DNA of 64,000 bases from Paenibacillus kyungheensis (GTDB taxonomy: Bacteria; Bacillota; Bacilli; Paenibacillales; Paenibacillaceae): positions 2,270,001-2,334,000 of the forward strand of contig NZ_CP117416.1 in assembly GCF_028606985.1 (NCBI RefSeq), read 5' to 3'. Below the pieces are notes generated by a model. The model saw only the letters and a program-made list of their open reading frames with translations, ran no database searches and was not told the DNA's origin. The position numbers were made by a program, and so were the translations under genes. The stretch's first letter is position 1; each line of letters starts with the position of its first letter. Positions 17,059 to 25,706 of this stretch are shown here, one piece after another.

Positions 17059-17122
17059 TCGTCATAACAAATGATCATGTTTGTGCATAGACGCGATAAA
17101 TTAAACTTGATATGATTCCAAC

Positions 17123-17137
17123 TGATAATGATTATCA
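17123..17137. promoter_or_regulatory. Fur box
   Basis: TGATAATGATTATCA is a perfect 7-1-7 Fur box. It lies 22 bp before the start of the siderophore-binding lipoprotein gene and predicts iron repression of it. Confidence 0.9.
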
Positions 17138-17158
17138 ATTAAATATCAGGGGGAAATT

Positions 17159-18145
17159 ATGAATTATTGGATAAAGATAAGAAAAAGTATGATGTCGTAT
17201 ACGATATTACTGCTAACCGTAGTATTGCTTGCAGCTTGTAGTAACAATAATAAGGTGTCATCTGTAGATGCTACCAACACAGCAACATCAGCTTCTACAA
17301 GAACGGTAGAGACTGCAAAAGGGCCTGTTACGATTCCAACCCATCCACAACGAGTCGTATCCACATATTATCATGGTACATTAATTGCACTTGGTATTAC
17401 TCCAGTAGGTGCTAACAAAGAATGGTGGATGGGCAGTCCATTTTTGAAAGAGCAAGAAAAAGGCATAGCAGATATCGGTACACCTACATCTTTAGAAAAA
17501 GTAGTTGAGCTAAATCCGGATTTAATCATTATTAATGATTTTGATGTGGAGAAGTATGATGAATATTCCAAAATTGCGCCAACGATCTATATTCCTTATA
17601 CGGCATATCACAATCCTCAAGAAGAGATTCAATTATTAGGCAAATTATTAGATAGACAACAACAAGCACAAGCATGGTTAGATCGTTATCATCAGACAGC
17701 GATGGAAGCCCGCGAACAAATCAAAGATATTGTGAAACCCGGACAAACAGCGACATTATTAAATGTACGTGGCAAGAAATTGGCTGTGTTGGGCGAAAAT
17801 TATGGACGCGGTGGATATGCTATTTATGACGCGTTGCAATTAAAACCTTTAGATATCGTAAAAAAAGAAGTGATTGATAGTGATGCTCAAATTAAAGATA
17901 TTTCATTAGAAGCATTACCTGAATATGCGAACTCTGATTATATTTTTATCTGTTTTAACAATGAGACCGAACAAGCTGATATCAGTTCAGTACTGGATAA
18001 CTCACTCTGGAAAAACTTACCCGCAGTGAAAAAAGGTCATGTCTATACATTGCCGTATGATGTATTCTCTTATTATGATCCTGAATCTATTATCGGGCAG
18101 ATTGGATTAATCAAAGATATGCTCATAGATAACAAAAAATCTTAA
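17159..18145 (+). CDS. Siderophore/iron ABC transporter substrate-binding lipoprotein
   Basis: The 328-residue protein has a lipoprotein signal with lipobox LLAAC at about residue 26. The mature part is a class III (FecB/FhuD-type) binding protein: TVETAKGPVTIPTHPQRVV at the start, VVELNPDLIIINDFD in the middle and LPAVKKGHVYTLPYDVFSYYDPESI near the end. It should capture a ferric siderophore at the cell surface and hand it to a permease. GGGGG precedes the ATG and a Fur box lies in the promoter. It follows a Btr-like regulator, but no permease or ATPase gene is adjacent; those must be elsewhere. Confidence 0.9.
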   Translation: MNYWIKIRKSMMSYTILLLTVVLLAACSNNNKVSSVDATNTATSASTRTVETAKGPVTIPTHPQRVVSTYYHGTLIALGITPVGANKEWWMGSPFLKEQEKGIADIGTPTSLEKVVELNPDLIIINDFDVEKYDEYSKIAPTIYIPYTAYHNPQEEIQLLGKLLDRQQQAQAWLDRYHQTAMEAREQIKDIVKPGQTATLLNVRGKKLAVLGENYGRGGYAIYDALQLKPLDIVKKEVIDSDAQIKDISLEALPEYANSDYIFICFNNETEQADISSVLDNSLWKNLPAVKKGHVYTLPYDVFSYYDPESIIGQIGLIKDMLIDNKKS

Positions 18146-18185
18146 ACTCTTCATTTTATGATTGTTATTTTCACAATAACATTAC

Positions 18186-18243
18186 AAGATACTTGATATA
18201 GCTATAGAGAATGATTTCTCTTGCTGTATTAAGTATCTTTTTT
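18186..18243 (+). terminator. Terminator after the siderophore-binding protein
   Basis: AGATACTTGATATAGC pairs with GCTGTATTAAGTATCT using two wobble pairs, with an inner hairpin, followed by TTTTTTA. Confidence 0.8.
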
Positions 18244-18352
18244 ATTGGGTTATTAGTTAGCGCAACAACTGAATTTCGTGAACATAGCATGGTCTGTTAT
18301 GATAAAGGATAAGTGAAAACAGAGTAGATACAGCAACAAGGAGGAACAGAGA

Positions 18353-19057
18353 TTGAAAGAACATATTTTAATCGTAGAAGATGAACATAAAATTTCTCGA
18401 CTGCTACAGATTGAGCTTGAAGCAGAAGGGTACGATATTTCACAAGCTTATAATGGCGCGCAAGCATGGGATTTGTATCAAGAAAGTACGTATGATCTGA
18501 TCTTATTAGATGTGATGCTTCCTGAAATGAATGGAATCGAAATCCTTAGACGTATTCGTGATATGGGTGGATTGACACCGGTTATTTTATTAACTGCCAA
18601 AAGTTCTGTTGAAGATAAAGTATCCGGCTTAGACTTGGGAGCTAACGATTATATTACCAAGCCTTTTCAGATTGAAGAATTATTAGCTCGTGTGCGAGCG
18701 GCTCTACGTCAGCGTCCACAGCCTTCGGCTACAACAGATCACAATGAAGATGGTACATGGTTAACAGTAGCTGACCTTAAGCTGAATGAAGGAACAAGAG
18801 AAGTGATCCGGGGCGAACAACAGATAGAACTCACTCCGCGTGAATTTGATTTACTAGCTTATCTGCTCAAAAATAAACGTCAAGTGCTTAACCGCGATCA
18901 GATTGTGACTGCTGTGTGGGGGTATGATTATTATGGAGATACCAATGTAGTCGATGTCTATATTCGTTATGTCCGCAAAAAAGTAGATCAAGATCCTGAG
19001 CGGGAACTTATTCATACAGTACGTGGAGTCGGGTATGTGATTAAGGATAACAGTTAG
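18353..19057 (+). CDS. OmpR-family response regulator
   Basis: The 234-residue protein has a receiver domain (phospho-acceptor D53 in LILLDVMLPEMNG, conserved lysine in DYITKPF) and a C-terminal winged helix (LTPREFDLLAYLLKN... VWGYDYYGDTNVVDVYIRYVRKKVD). It starts with TTG after AAGGAGG. The histidine kinase gene follows 15 bp downstream and two PepSY protein genes come next, so this is probably one operon. ArlR/CssR-like regulators are the closest general type. The inducing signal and targets are not visible; the PepSY neighbours suggest envelope stress or proteolysis. Confidence 0.9.
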   Translation: MKEHILIVEDEHKISRLLQIELEAEGYDISQAYNGAQAWDLYQESTYDLILLDVMLPEMNGIEILRRIRDMGGLTPVILLTAKSSVEDKVSGLDLGANDYITKPFQIEELLARVRAALRQRPQPSATTDHNEDGTWLTVADLKLNEGTREVIRGEQQIELTPREFDLLAYLLKNKRQVLNRDQIVTAVWGYDYYGDTNVVDVYIRYVRKKVDQDPERELIHTVRGVGYVIKDNS

Positions 19058-19072
19058 AAGAAAGGATAACGG

Positions 19073-20533
19073 ATGAAGCTAAGAAGTAAAATACATTTGT
19101 ATTCTTCGGTCTTATTTGCGTTGTTATTTATTTTGACCAATCTGCTCGTCTATATCGTATTTAGTCGTCTATCGATTAATGAACAATTGGTAAGAGTCGA
19201 ATCGCAAACAAATAAAACAGCAGATAATATTAGACAAATTGCAGGCTCAATGACTACGGCTGAATTACTTCGAGCCTATGTGCCTGTAGATGGTATGATT
19301 CGGATCGTCACTGAAAAAGGAAATAACTCATTAGTAGTGACTTCTTCTTCAGAACAAGAACTAAGTAAACGTACGGTCACATATAGCAAAGAATTACAAG
19401 CCGAAAAGATTACGTATCAAGCCAATGGATATGTATTTGTATCGATTCCTGTTATCTGGACAGATGGTTCTGTAGTCAATGTGCAGGTAACCGAAAGCTT
19501 GCATCAGACTGAAAATTATTTACAAGTATTACGGATTGTATTGATTACTGTTACAGGAATAGCAATGATTCCGGTCATTTTATCCGGTCATATATTGGGG
19601 CGAATTATTATGCGTCCGATCGGAGCAATGACTTCAACCATGAGTGAGATTAAGCGAAGTGGACGATTCAAGCGATTAGCATTAGATCCTAAGTCGAAAG
19701 ACGAATTGTTAGAAATGGGTCAAACATTTAACGCGATGATCGATTTACTGGAGACGAATTATGATAAACAAAAGCAATTTGTATCTAATGCTTCTCATGA
19801 ACTCAAAACACCACTCACGATTATCGAAAGTTATGCCAGTCTATTAAAACGCAGAGGAATGGATCGCCCGGAACTGTTCTATGAATCTGTCGATGCTATT
19901 CATTCAGAAGCAGTACGGATGAAAGAAATGACCGAGCAATTACTATTATTGGCCAAGCATAAAGAACAATGGAACTTATCAATAGAACCTATTAATCTAA
20001 CAGAAGAAGTCGATGAATTAGTCAAACGATTCCACAATGCGTATCAACGTCAGATCGATGTAAAGGTTGCACCTGAATTGCTATCTAAGCCTTCTTTATT
20101 GGTCATTCAAAATGATGCAGGCAAACTGAGACAATTGTTATTTATTTTGCTAGACAATGCGCGTAAATATAGTGAAGATCATATTGTGATTGAACTTGGG
20201 GAAGATTCTCCTGCTTCAGATGATTCCGGTACTGTGACGATACAGCGCCGATGTATTCGAATTATCGATCAAGGCATAGGGATTCCAGAAGCAGAGCTAT
20301 CCAAAGTGTTTGACCGCTTTTACCGGGTCGATGAAGCACGTAGTCGTACCGATGTAGGTGGTTCAGGGTTAGGTCTGACATTAGCGTTAGAGATAGCAGA
20401 TGCAATTGGAGCGACAATACGTCTAGAAAGTGTAGAAAAGAAAGGCACAACAGCGATCGTTTCGTTACCGACTATTTTTGTGCCGGCAACTACAGTATTC
20501 TCAGCAAATTCTAATAAAGATTCTGTACAATGA
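19073..20533 (+). CDS. Membrane sensor histidine kinase
   Basis: The 486-residue protein has two transmembrane helices (about 8-30 and 152-175) around an extracytoplasmic sensor of about 120 residues. Then come a HAMP domain, a HisKA domain with the phospho-histidine H242 in ASHELKTPLTI, and an ATPase domain with N box (LLDNARKYSEDH), G1 (DQGIGIP), F (FDRFYRVDEARS) and G2 (GGSGLGLTLA) motifs. It pairs with the response regulator just upstream. The layout is ArlS-like; the sensed signal is unknown. Confidence 0.9.
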   Translation: MKLRSKIHLYSSVLFALLFILTNLLVYIVFSRLSINEQLVRVESQTNKTADNIRQIAGSMTTAELLRAYVPVDGMIRIVTEKGNNSLVVTSSSEQELSKRTVTYSKELQAEKITYQANGYVFVSIPVIWTDGSVVNVQVTESLHQTENYLQVLRIVLITVTGIAMIPVILSGHILGRIIMRPIGAMTSTMSEIKRSGRFKRLALDPKSKDELLEMGQTFNAMIDLLETNYDKQKQFVSNASHELKTPLTIIESYASLLKRRGMDRPELFYESVDAIHSEAVRMKEMTEQLLLLAKHKEQWNLSIEPINLTEEVDELVKRFHNAYQRQIDVKVAPELLSKPSLLVIQNDAGKLRQLLFILLDNARKYSEDHIVIELGEDSPASDDSGTVTIQRRCIRIIDQGIGIPEAELSKVFDRFYRVDEARSRTDVGGSGLGLTLALEIADAIGATIRLESVEKKGTTAIVSLPTIFVPATTVFSANSNKDSVQ

Positions 20534-20573
20534 CAATGCAATTAGAAATTATATTGGGGGAAGTGATCCTTAG

Positions 20574-21578
20574 ATGCGACGCAGAGAGATGCATAGAACA
20601 GTAGCACCGTCATCTACGAATACTTTATCTGCTGTAATTAAAGATAAACGATGGTGGATAGCTGGAGCAGTCGTTATTTTATTAATTCTGATGTTTGTTA
20701 TGACATTATGGTGGAAGTCTATCGCACAAGCAAGTCCAGCGCTAACATCCACACAAGCCAAAAATGTAGTGCTCAAGCAATATCCGGGTAAAGTCACAGA
20801 AACTGCATTAAATAACGGAATCTATACAGTACAATTACAATCAGATCAAGGTATGTATCAGGTTCAAGTAAACGGAAATAGTGGAGCGATTCAATCGATT
20901 CAACAGATCGGACAATCGGCAGTAGCGACAACGACAACACCAAATAGTACTACGAATACCGATTCATCTAACTCAAGTTCAACCAGTGATTCGAATTCAT
21001 CAAGCTCGGCTGTAACAGAGCCTACAACGGCTACTAATCCAACAGAATCTACAAATGATAGCAGTAATAGTACTAATTCATCATCTTCAGAAGGATCGAC
21101 AGACACTAATAGCAATCCGGCGCCTTCTACAGATGATTCATCCTCTGCTACAACAAGTGAAGATGATCATCGCAATGACAGCGGATCAGATAACAACCAA
21201 CCGCAGGTTAATGAGCAACCGGGTGTTGTAACTCCTGATGCTACCGTACCACCGGCAGGCGCTCCTGTACCGCCTGTAGACAACCGCGAACACAAAGATG
21301 ATCGTAAAGGCAAAGATAAAGACAAAAATAATGCACCCAAACCAGCACCTGTATTAATATTGAAAGAAAAAGATGCAGAAAGAATTGCTCTTACTCAAGT
21401 ACCAGGTAAAGTCGATGATACCGACTATGAAGATGATGAAGATAAAGGTCAATCGTATTATTTAGTCGATATTGATACACCTGATGAGCGAGAAGCAACA
21501 GTACAGATCAACGCTGTGTCTGGAGCAGTAATGTCGGTAACATGGGACGATGCAGACGATTCAGATAACGAAAAATAA
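20574..21578 (+). CDS. Membrane-anchored protein with two PepSY domains
   Basis: The 334-residue protein has a short cytoplasmic N-terminus, one transmembrane helix at about 24-44 and a large extracellular part. A first PepSY domain (about 58-110: QAKNVVLKQYPGKVTETALNNGIYTVQL) is followed by a 130-residue low-complexity Ser/Thr/Asn-rich linker, a Pro and Lys/Asp-rich spacer and a second PepSY domain (about 265-330: DAERIALTQVPGKVDDTDYED). PepSY domains are thought to inhibit peptidases or act in signalling. It is 40 bp downstream of the sensor kinase and could modulate it. GGGGGAAG lies before the ATG. Confidence 0.82.
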   Translation: MRRREMHRTVAPSSTNTLSAVIKDKRWWIAGAVVILLILMFVMTLWWKSIAQASPALTSTQAKNVVLKQYPGKVTETALNNGIYTVQLQSDQGMYQVQVNGNSGAIQSIQQIGQSAVATTTTPNSTTNTDSSNSSSTSDSNSSSSAVTEPTTATNPTESTNDSSNSTNSSSSEGSTDTNSNPAPSTDDSSSATTSEDDHRNDSGSDNNQPQVNEQPGVVTPDATVPPAGAPVPPVDNREHKDDRKGKDKDKNNAPKPAPVLILKEKDAERIALTQVPGKVDDTDYEDDEDKGQSYYLVDIDTPDEREATVQINAVSGAVMSVTWDDADDSDNEK

Positions 21579-21716
21579 CAATAGTAACAAGCATATCGCC
21601 TTTCTCATCAAATTCTAATCTTATTGTAATCGACATCTCATTTGTAAGCTTTATATTAATAACAGAGGCAAGAACAAATGAAATTCAATAACAATATTAC
21701 TAGGAGGAACTATCAC

Positions 21717-22319
21717 ATGATGAACAAGAAACTAGGTATCGGTGTATTATCAGCAGCAATCGCTTTGGGAACAATGGGAACAGTTACAGCAGCTACAACG
21801 AATAATTCAAGTGACTCCAACAGTACAACAGCAACAACTAGCAAGTTAATTGGTGAAACAAAAGCGAAGCAAATCGCATTAACGAAAGTGCCTGGTGGTA
21901 CTATTGACGGTGTTGATTTGGAACGTACTAATAATGGAAAATTATATTATGAAGTAGACGTGGACAAAGCGAATTCAAATAAAGATGTAGACGTTCATAT
22001 TGATGCTGTAAACGGAACGGTATTAAAAGTAGTCAATGATGATAATGACGACGATGATAACAACAGCCAAGCTACCAATAATGCTAACAATAAAGTTAAA
22101 ACGGCTGCACAAGCTAAAGCAATCGCTTTAAAAGCAGTTAAAGGAACTGTAACTAAAGTAGATCGTGATAGCGATGATGGTAGAGTAACTTATGAAGTAG
22201 ACTTGAACATTACAGGTGGCGAAGCTACAGTTGAGATTGATGCCGCTACAGGTAAAGTACTATCTGTTGATAAAGATTATGACAACGACAATGATAGTGA
22301 CGACTACGATAACGATTAA
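21717..22319 (+). CDS. Secreted protein with two PepSY domains
   Basis: The 200-residue protein has a signal peptide (MMNKKLGIGVLSAAIALGTMG..., cleavage near VTAA) and two PepSY repeats, at about 45-105 (KAKQIALTKVPGGTIDGVDLERTN) and 125-185 (QAKAIALKAVKGTVTKVDRDSDD), separated by a run of Asp/Asn. It ends in an acidic tail that may bind cations. AGGAGG supports the ATG at 21717 rather than an upstream in-frame ATG. Together with the two-component genes and the membrane PepSY protein it probably forms a target or feedback element of that system. Confidence 0.85.
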   Translation: MMNKKLGIGVLSAAIALGTMGTVTAATTNNSSDSNSTTATTSKLIGETKAKQIALTKVPGGTIDGVDLERTNNGKLYYEVDVDKANSNKDVDVHIDAVNGTVLKVVNDDNDDDDNNSQATNNANNKVKTAAQAKAIALKAVKGTVTKVDRDSDDGRVTYEVDLNITGGEATVEIDAATGKVLSVDKDYDNDNDSDDYDND

Positions 22320-22380
22320 TATAATATGTTATAGGTAACATCGATATGCGACGATAAGCAATATAAATATATTATCAATC

Positions 22381-22433
22381 AGCTCTTATTCTGCAAATGA
22401 TCTTAGGATTATTTTACAGAGTAAGAGCTTTTT
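22381..22433 (+). terminator. Terminator after the PepSY gene
   Basis: AGCTCTTATTCTG pairs with CAGAGTAAGAGCT (one wobble) around a 24-nt loop, followed by TTTTTG. Confidence 0.78.
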
Positions 22434-22637
22434 GCTACACTGTAATACATAATTTACTTAACTATATAAAAAATAAATAGATACTTTTATAGGATTTTAT
22501 TGAAAAAAAATATAGGATCACCTAAAATTTATAACTAATAATACGTTAAACAATTACTTAATAGGTTAATAAATAGATATCTGTTATTGTAAATGAATAA
22601 AAAAGATAGTGAATATGGGAAGGAAGAAAGAGTACTC

Positions 22638-23555
22638 ATGCATAAAATTAGAAGAGACAAAACAATAGAAGGAACGACGATTCCGGGATTTATCCGTAAT
22701 GGACAATACTTTTATATCAATGTAGATATTTATGAAGATGGAATGGTGAATTGCTGGGAGTTGGCGGATCTTAAAGGAGTACGTGACAAAATCGATCTAG
22801 AATGGTTAACACCGCAGGTGCCTGATGGAGAATCAATTTCTATTTTTGGTCTGGGTGATTATAAAACAATCAGTGGTTCTTGGAACCATAATGCACATAC
22901 CTACTATGACTACATAACTAACATCGTGCAGCAACTGAATCCAGGTATGGATAACATCTACGAGATTTCATTTGCCGAAAAAATGAAAAACGAGAAATAC
23001 AAAATCGTTCAATCTCCATATGCACAAGACTTTTATGTAGAATCAGAAGTAGGGTACAAAGTCGTCACAGGAGAAGGCTTTTTTATTTTTATGAAATATG
23101 AAGGTGCCAATTATCTAGTGTATTTAAGCGTATACAAAGATGGAACTATAGAATGTCAAAATGCCAGCTTTCAAAAAATGTTGAAAATAGAAGAGTTAGA
23201 AGAATTATTTAGTAACGGCACTTTTTTTACAGAATTAAAAGAACCTACGGTTATTACGCTCGATCGTCTAGGTGATGTAGTGATGGTGAATGGAAGTTAT
23301 ATTATAGATATTACCGATAAATACAAGCAAGTACTAGATATTTATCAAAAATTGAACAAACATCCGGGATTGTTAGATATTTGTCGTAAGCGTTATTATA
23401 AATATTTAGAACATCCGACAGAAGAGCATAAAGAAGATCTTCGGATAGCTTATGAAGCGATTCCTGAACATGAGCGCATGTATCTAGGTGATATGGATAA
23501 TCGAGATGAGGATTATATCCGTATTTTATATACAGAAGAGAAAAGACAAGTCTAA
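22638..23555 (+). CDS. Hypothetical protein with an internal domain duplication
   Basis: The 305-residue protein has no signal peptide or membrane helix. I do not recognise it with confidence. Two related halves can be seen: IRNGQYFYINVDIYEDGMVNCWEL...SGSWN (about 20-95) and FFIFMKYEGANYLVYLSVYKDGTIECQNA...VNGSY (about 145-225). Each looks like a small antiparallel sheet with the same YxDGxxxC pattern. The tail (about 235-305) is helical and rich in Tyr and charged residues. ATG 22638 has AAGGAAG in front; another ATG at 22593 without such a site would add 15 residues. Such cytoplasmic proteins are often found in immunity or toxin-associated families, but nothing here proves it. Confidence 0.65.
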   Translation: MHKIRRDKTIEGTTIPGFIRNGQYFYINVDIYEDGMVNCWELADLKGVRDKIDLEWLTPQVPDGESISIFGLGDYKTISGSWNHNAHTYYDYITNIVQQLNPGMDNIYEISFAEKMKNEKYKIVQSPYAQDFYVESEVGYKVVTGEGFFIFMKYEGANYLVYLSVYKDGTIECQNASFQKMLKIEELEELFSNGTFFTELKEPTVITLDRLGDVVMVNGSYIIDITDKYKQVLDIYQKLNKHPGLLDICRKRYYKYLEHPTEEHKEDLRIAYEAIPEHERMYLGDMDNRDEDYIRILYTEEKRQV

Positions 23556-23562
23556 ACATAAT

Positions 23563-23597
23563 AAACCCCTTTTCCTATGGATATGGAAAAGGGGTTT
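23563..23597. terminator. Perfect bidirectional terminator
   Basis: AAACCCCTTTTCC pairs perfectly with GGAAAAGGGGTTT around a 9-nt loop. It sits between convergent genes and can serve both strands. Confidence 0.82.
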
Positions 23598-23671
23598 ATC
23601 TTATGAACGAATCATCGCTGTGGTGAGATCGTTCAATCGTTAGATTGAATGTATTCATAGTCCATCCTTTA

Positions 23672-23851
23672 TTATAACGTGTGATGTTCAAGCAGATCAT
23701 ACCGATTGCGAAGCTCTAAGTGAAAACGGATGCTTTGCAGCAGAACTGGATTATTCTCAATCTCTGCTTGTTCAATACGTTCTTCTTTCACTGGATCGGG
23801 ACTGCACAGAAATTGGGTCATCCATAGAGATAAGTTATTATCGTTATTCAT
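23672..23851 (-). CDS. Small protein of 59 residues, unknown function
   Basis: The minus-strand frame starts with ATG at 23849-23851 after a GAGGAGG ribosome site and runs 59 codons to TAA. The product begins MNNDNNLSLWMTQF, has a charged middle (VKEERIEQAEIENNPVLLQ) and ends LRNRYDLLEHHTL. It is likely alpha-helical and cytoplasmic. I know no family for it. The strong ribosome site and coding-like composition argue that it is real. A terminator lies about 75 bp downstream on the same strand. Confidence 0.68.
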   Translation of the reverse strand: MNNDNNLSLWMTQFLCSPDPVKEERIEQAEIENNPVLLQSIRFHLELRNRYDLLEHHTL

Positions 23852-23902
23852 CGTAAACCCTCCTCGGATGAAATAATTGGATCAAGCTGTTTATCTATCA
23901 CA

Positions 23903-23941
23903 ACAGAAACGAAGTTTGGATAGAATCGATATCGTTTCTGT
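23903..23941. promoter_or_regulatory. Inverted repeat upstream of the 59-residue gene, possible operator
   Basis: ACAGAAACGA at 23903-23912 and TCGTTTCTGT at 23932-23941 form a perfect 10-bp inverted repeat with a 19-bp spacer, 50-90 bp upstream of the small minus-strand gene. No T run follows, so a protein-binding site is more likely than a terminator. The remainder of 23942-24146 is AT-rich with no gene that I can see. Confidence 0.4.
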
Positions 23942-24146
23942 ATAGTTATTATATCGTGCCTAGTTTAACAAAATGTGATGCGTAGCTTAAAATAACATTA
24001 AATTCTTAAAATTATTTTATAAATTAAAAGTAAATTTGTATAATAAAACCATTTATTACCTTTTATATCCTCATGTATGACTTTCTTGTTCTATTATTCG
24101 CATCATCTAAGATTTTGGATGTATGTATCCACCAGCCTTTTTTATC

Positions 24147-24192
24147 AAAAAAAGCGACTAGCCCGATGAAGAACATCCGGTATAGTCGCTTT
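24147..24192 (-). terminator. Terminator after the LacI-family repressor gene
   Basis: On the minus strand AAAGCGACTA pairs with TAGTCGCTTT and is followed by TTTTT. It begins 23 bp after the repressor stop codon. Confidence 0.82.
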
Positions 24193-24214
24193 ATCCATAT
24201 TCATAGGATAGTAC

Positions 24215-25252
24215 TTATTCAGCACGAGTAGGGGAAAACATAGACGATTCACGTACAATGAGACGATGAGGAACAATATGACGCTGTGAAAGTAGACTAT
24301 GATCATCACCACGAATCGCTTGAATCAATGCTTGAGAAGCTGTATATCCCAGATGATAAATACCGATATCAATACTGCTTAATGGTGGAGTCGATAACTC
24401 GGACAAAGCAATATTGTTAAAACTAACGATAGAGATATCTTCAGGAACTTTATACCCCAATTCATGCAATCCGCGCAAAATCCCAAAGCTTACAATATCA
24501 TCGACAACGACTAATGCAGTTGGACGTTCAGGCAAATTCATAAAAAAGGACATTGCCCGATAACCACTTTCCTGCAAAAATTCACCTTCAACGATCCAAT
24601 CATCCCGTAGTGGAAGTCCGGCTTCTTTCAAAGCTTGTTGATACCCGCTCATACGATCGATCGATACAACCAATTCCGAAGGGCCACTGACAAAACCAAT
24701 CCGCTGATGCCCTAATTGGATCAGATGTCGGGTAGCATCTGCTGCGGCTTCGATATTGTTAGTATCCACAGAAAGGACATTAGCATGTTGTTCACTACGT
24801 CCAATCAATACAGTAGGGAACTCTTTTTCACTAAGAAAATCAACAACAGGATCATTTTGACGAGAATAGAGCAAAATAGCACCATCAATCCGTCCGCCAA
24901 ATACCAATCTTGATACCGCATCCACTTCTTCTTTTTCACTAGCACCTGAAGTTAACACTACATCGTATCCACTTCGATTGGCTTGCGTCACAATACCACG
25001 TATTAATTCCATAAAAAAAGTATTCAAAAACAACTCTTCCGCAGGCTTGGGCAAAATCACGCCCAGACTTTTGGTTGTTTTGGATACCAGACTTTTTGCC
25101 ATCATATTCGGATGGTAGCCCATCTCCTCCATAATCTCTCTCACTTTTTCTGAGGTAGCATGGCTGATTCGCGGATGATTAGACAATACACGCGAAACGG
25201 TAGAAGGAGATACGCCTGCTCTTTTAGCGACATCTTTGATCGTAACCGACAT
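24215..25252 (-). CDS. LacI-family transcriptional repressor, probable MalR-type
   Basis: The 345-residue protein has an N-terminal LacI helix-turn-helix (VTIKDVAKRAGVSPSTVSRVLS, residues about 2-24), the hinge helix region HPNMMAKSLVSKTTKSLGVILP and a periplasmic-binding-protein-like effector domain. The ATG at 25250-25252 is chosen because AGGGAGG lies 6 bases upstream; the frame extends 15 residues further without a site. It is divergent from a maltodextrin-type ABC transporter whose upstream region has two GCAAACGTTT operators typical of MalR. It likely represses the transporter in the absence of maltose or maltodextrin. Confidence 0.88.
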   Translation of the reverse strand: MSVTIKDVAKRAGVSPSTVSRVLSNHPRISHATSEKVREIMEEMGYHPNMMAKSLVSKTTKSLGVILPKPAEELFLNTFFMELIRGIVTQANRSGYDVVLTSGASEKEEVDAVSRLVFGGRIDGAILLYSRQNDPVVDFLSEKEFPTVLIGRSEQHANVLSVDTNNIEAAADATRHLIQLGHQRIGFVSGPSELVVSIDRMSGYQQALKEAGLPLRDDWIVEGEFLQESGYRAMSFFMNLPERPTALVVVDDIVSFGILRGLHELGYKVPEDISIVSFNNIALSELSTPPLSSIDIGIYHLGYTASQALIQAIRGDDHSLLSQRHIVPHRLIVRESSMFSPTRAE

Positions 25253-25454
25253 GTGTACCTCCCTGGTCATGGTTTTTGGAATATAAATAACCATCACTAT
25301 CTGTGTTATCTATGTTAAAACATATGCTATATAGATGTAAACTGCAAAATATACATCACATAAAAGAAAATAGGCGATATTTTATGATTTTCAGAGAAAT
25401 AGATAGCATATAAGCATTTATATTTAGAAAAAGCCTGAATATGGCGTTAAATTG

Positions 25455-25470
25455 TTTGTGCAAACGTTTT
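25455..25470. promoter_or_regulatory. LacI/MalR-type operator, distal
   Basis: TTTGTGCAAACGTTTT contains the GCAAACGTTT core of MalR-type sites. It lies about 200 bp downstream of the divergent repressor's start and 240 bp before the binding-protein gene. The other copy is inverted and 142 bp away. Region 25253-25706 otherwise holds only promoter-like AT-rich sequence. Confidence 0.65.
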
Positions 25471-25596
25471 TACAATTCCCATATTTCAGTTATGATGGAT
25501 TTGCTGGATAAAGCGCTTACTTATAACATCATTTACCTTTAGTGGTGATTATTAGACTTTTATGACTGGAGTAAGGGGTATCATATGCTAATATGA

Positions 25597-25613
25597 ACAA
25601 ACGTTTGCGCAAA
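25597..25613. promoter_or_regulatory. LacI/MalR-type operator, proximal
   Basis: ACAAACGTTTGCGCAAA carries the near-palindromic CAAACGTTTG core. It lies about 95 bp before the binding-protein start, just after an AT-rich -10-like stretch, a position suited to repression. Confidence 0.7.
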
Positions 25614-25706
25614 TGATATAGTCAAAGTACATAGGCAACATAACCCTGGATAACAGTACATAATAATAGCGCTCGCCATCATACTATAGAGCGGAGGAAA
25701 AAAAGA

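Noticed and set aside
25500-25520. Second catabolite box (AAAGCGCTTA) before the maltodextrin operon
   Set aside because: It differs from the cre consensus at several positions outside the core and was not called.
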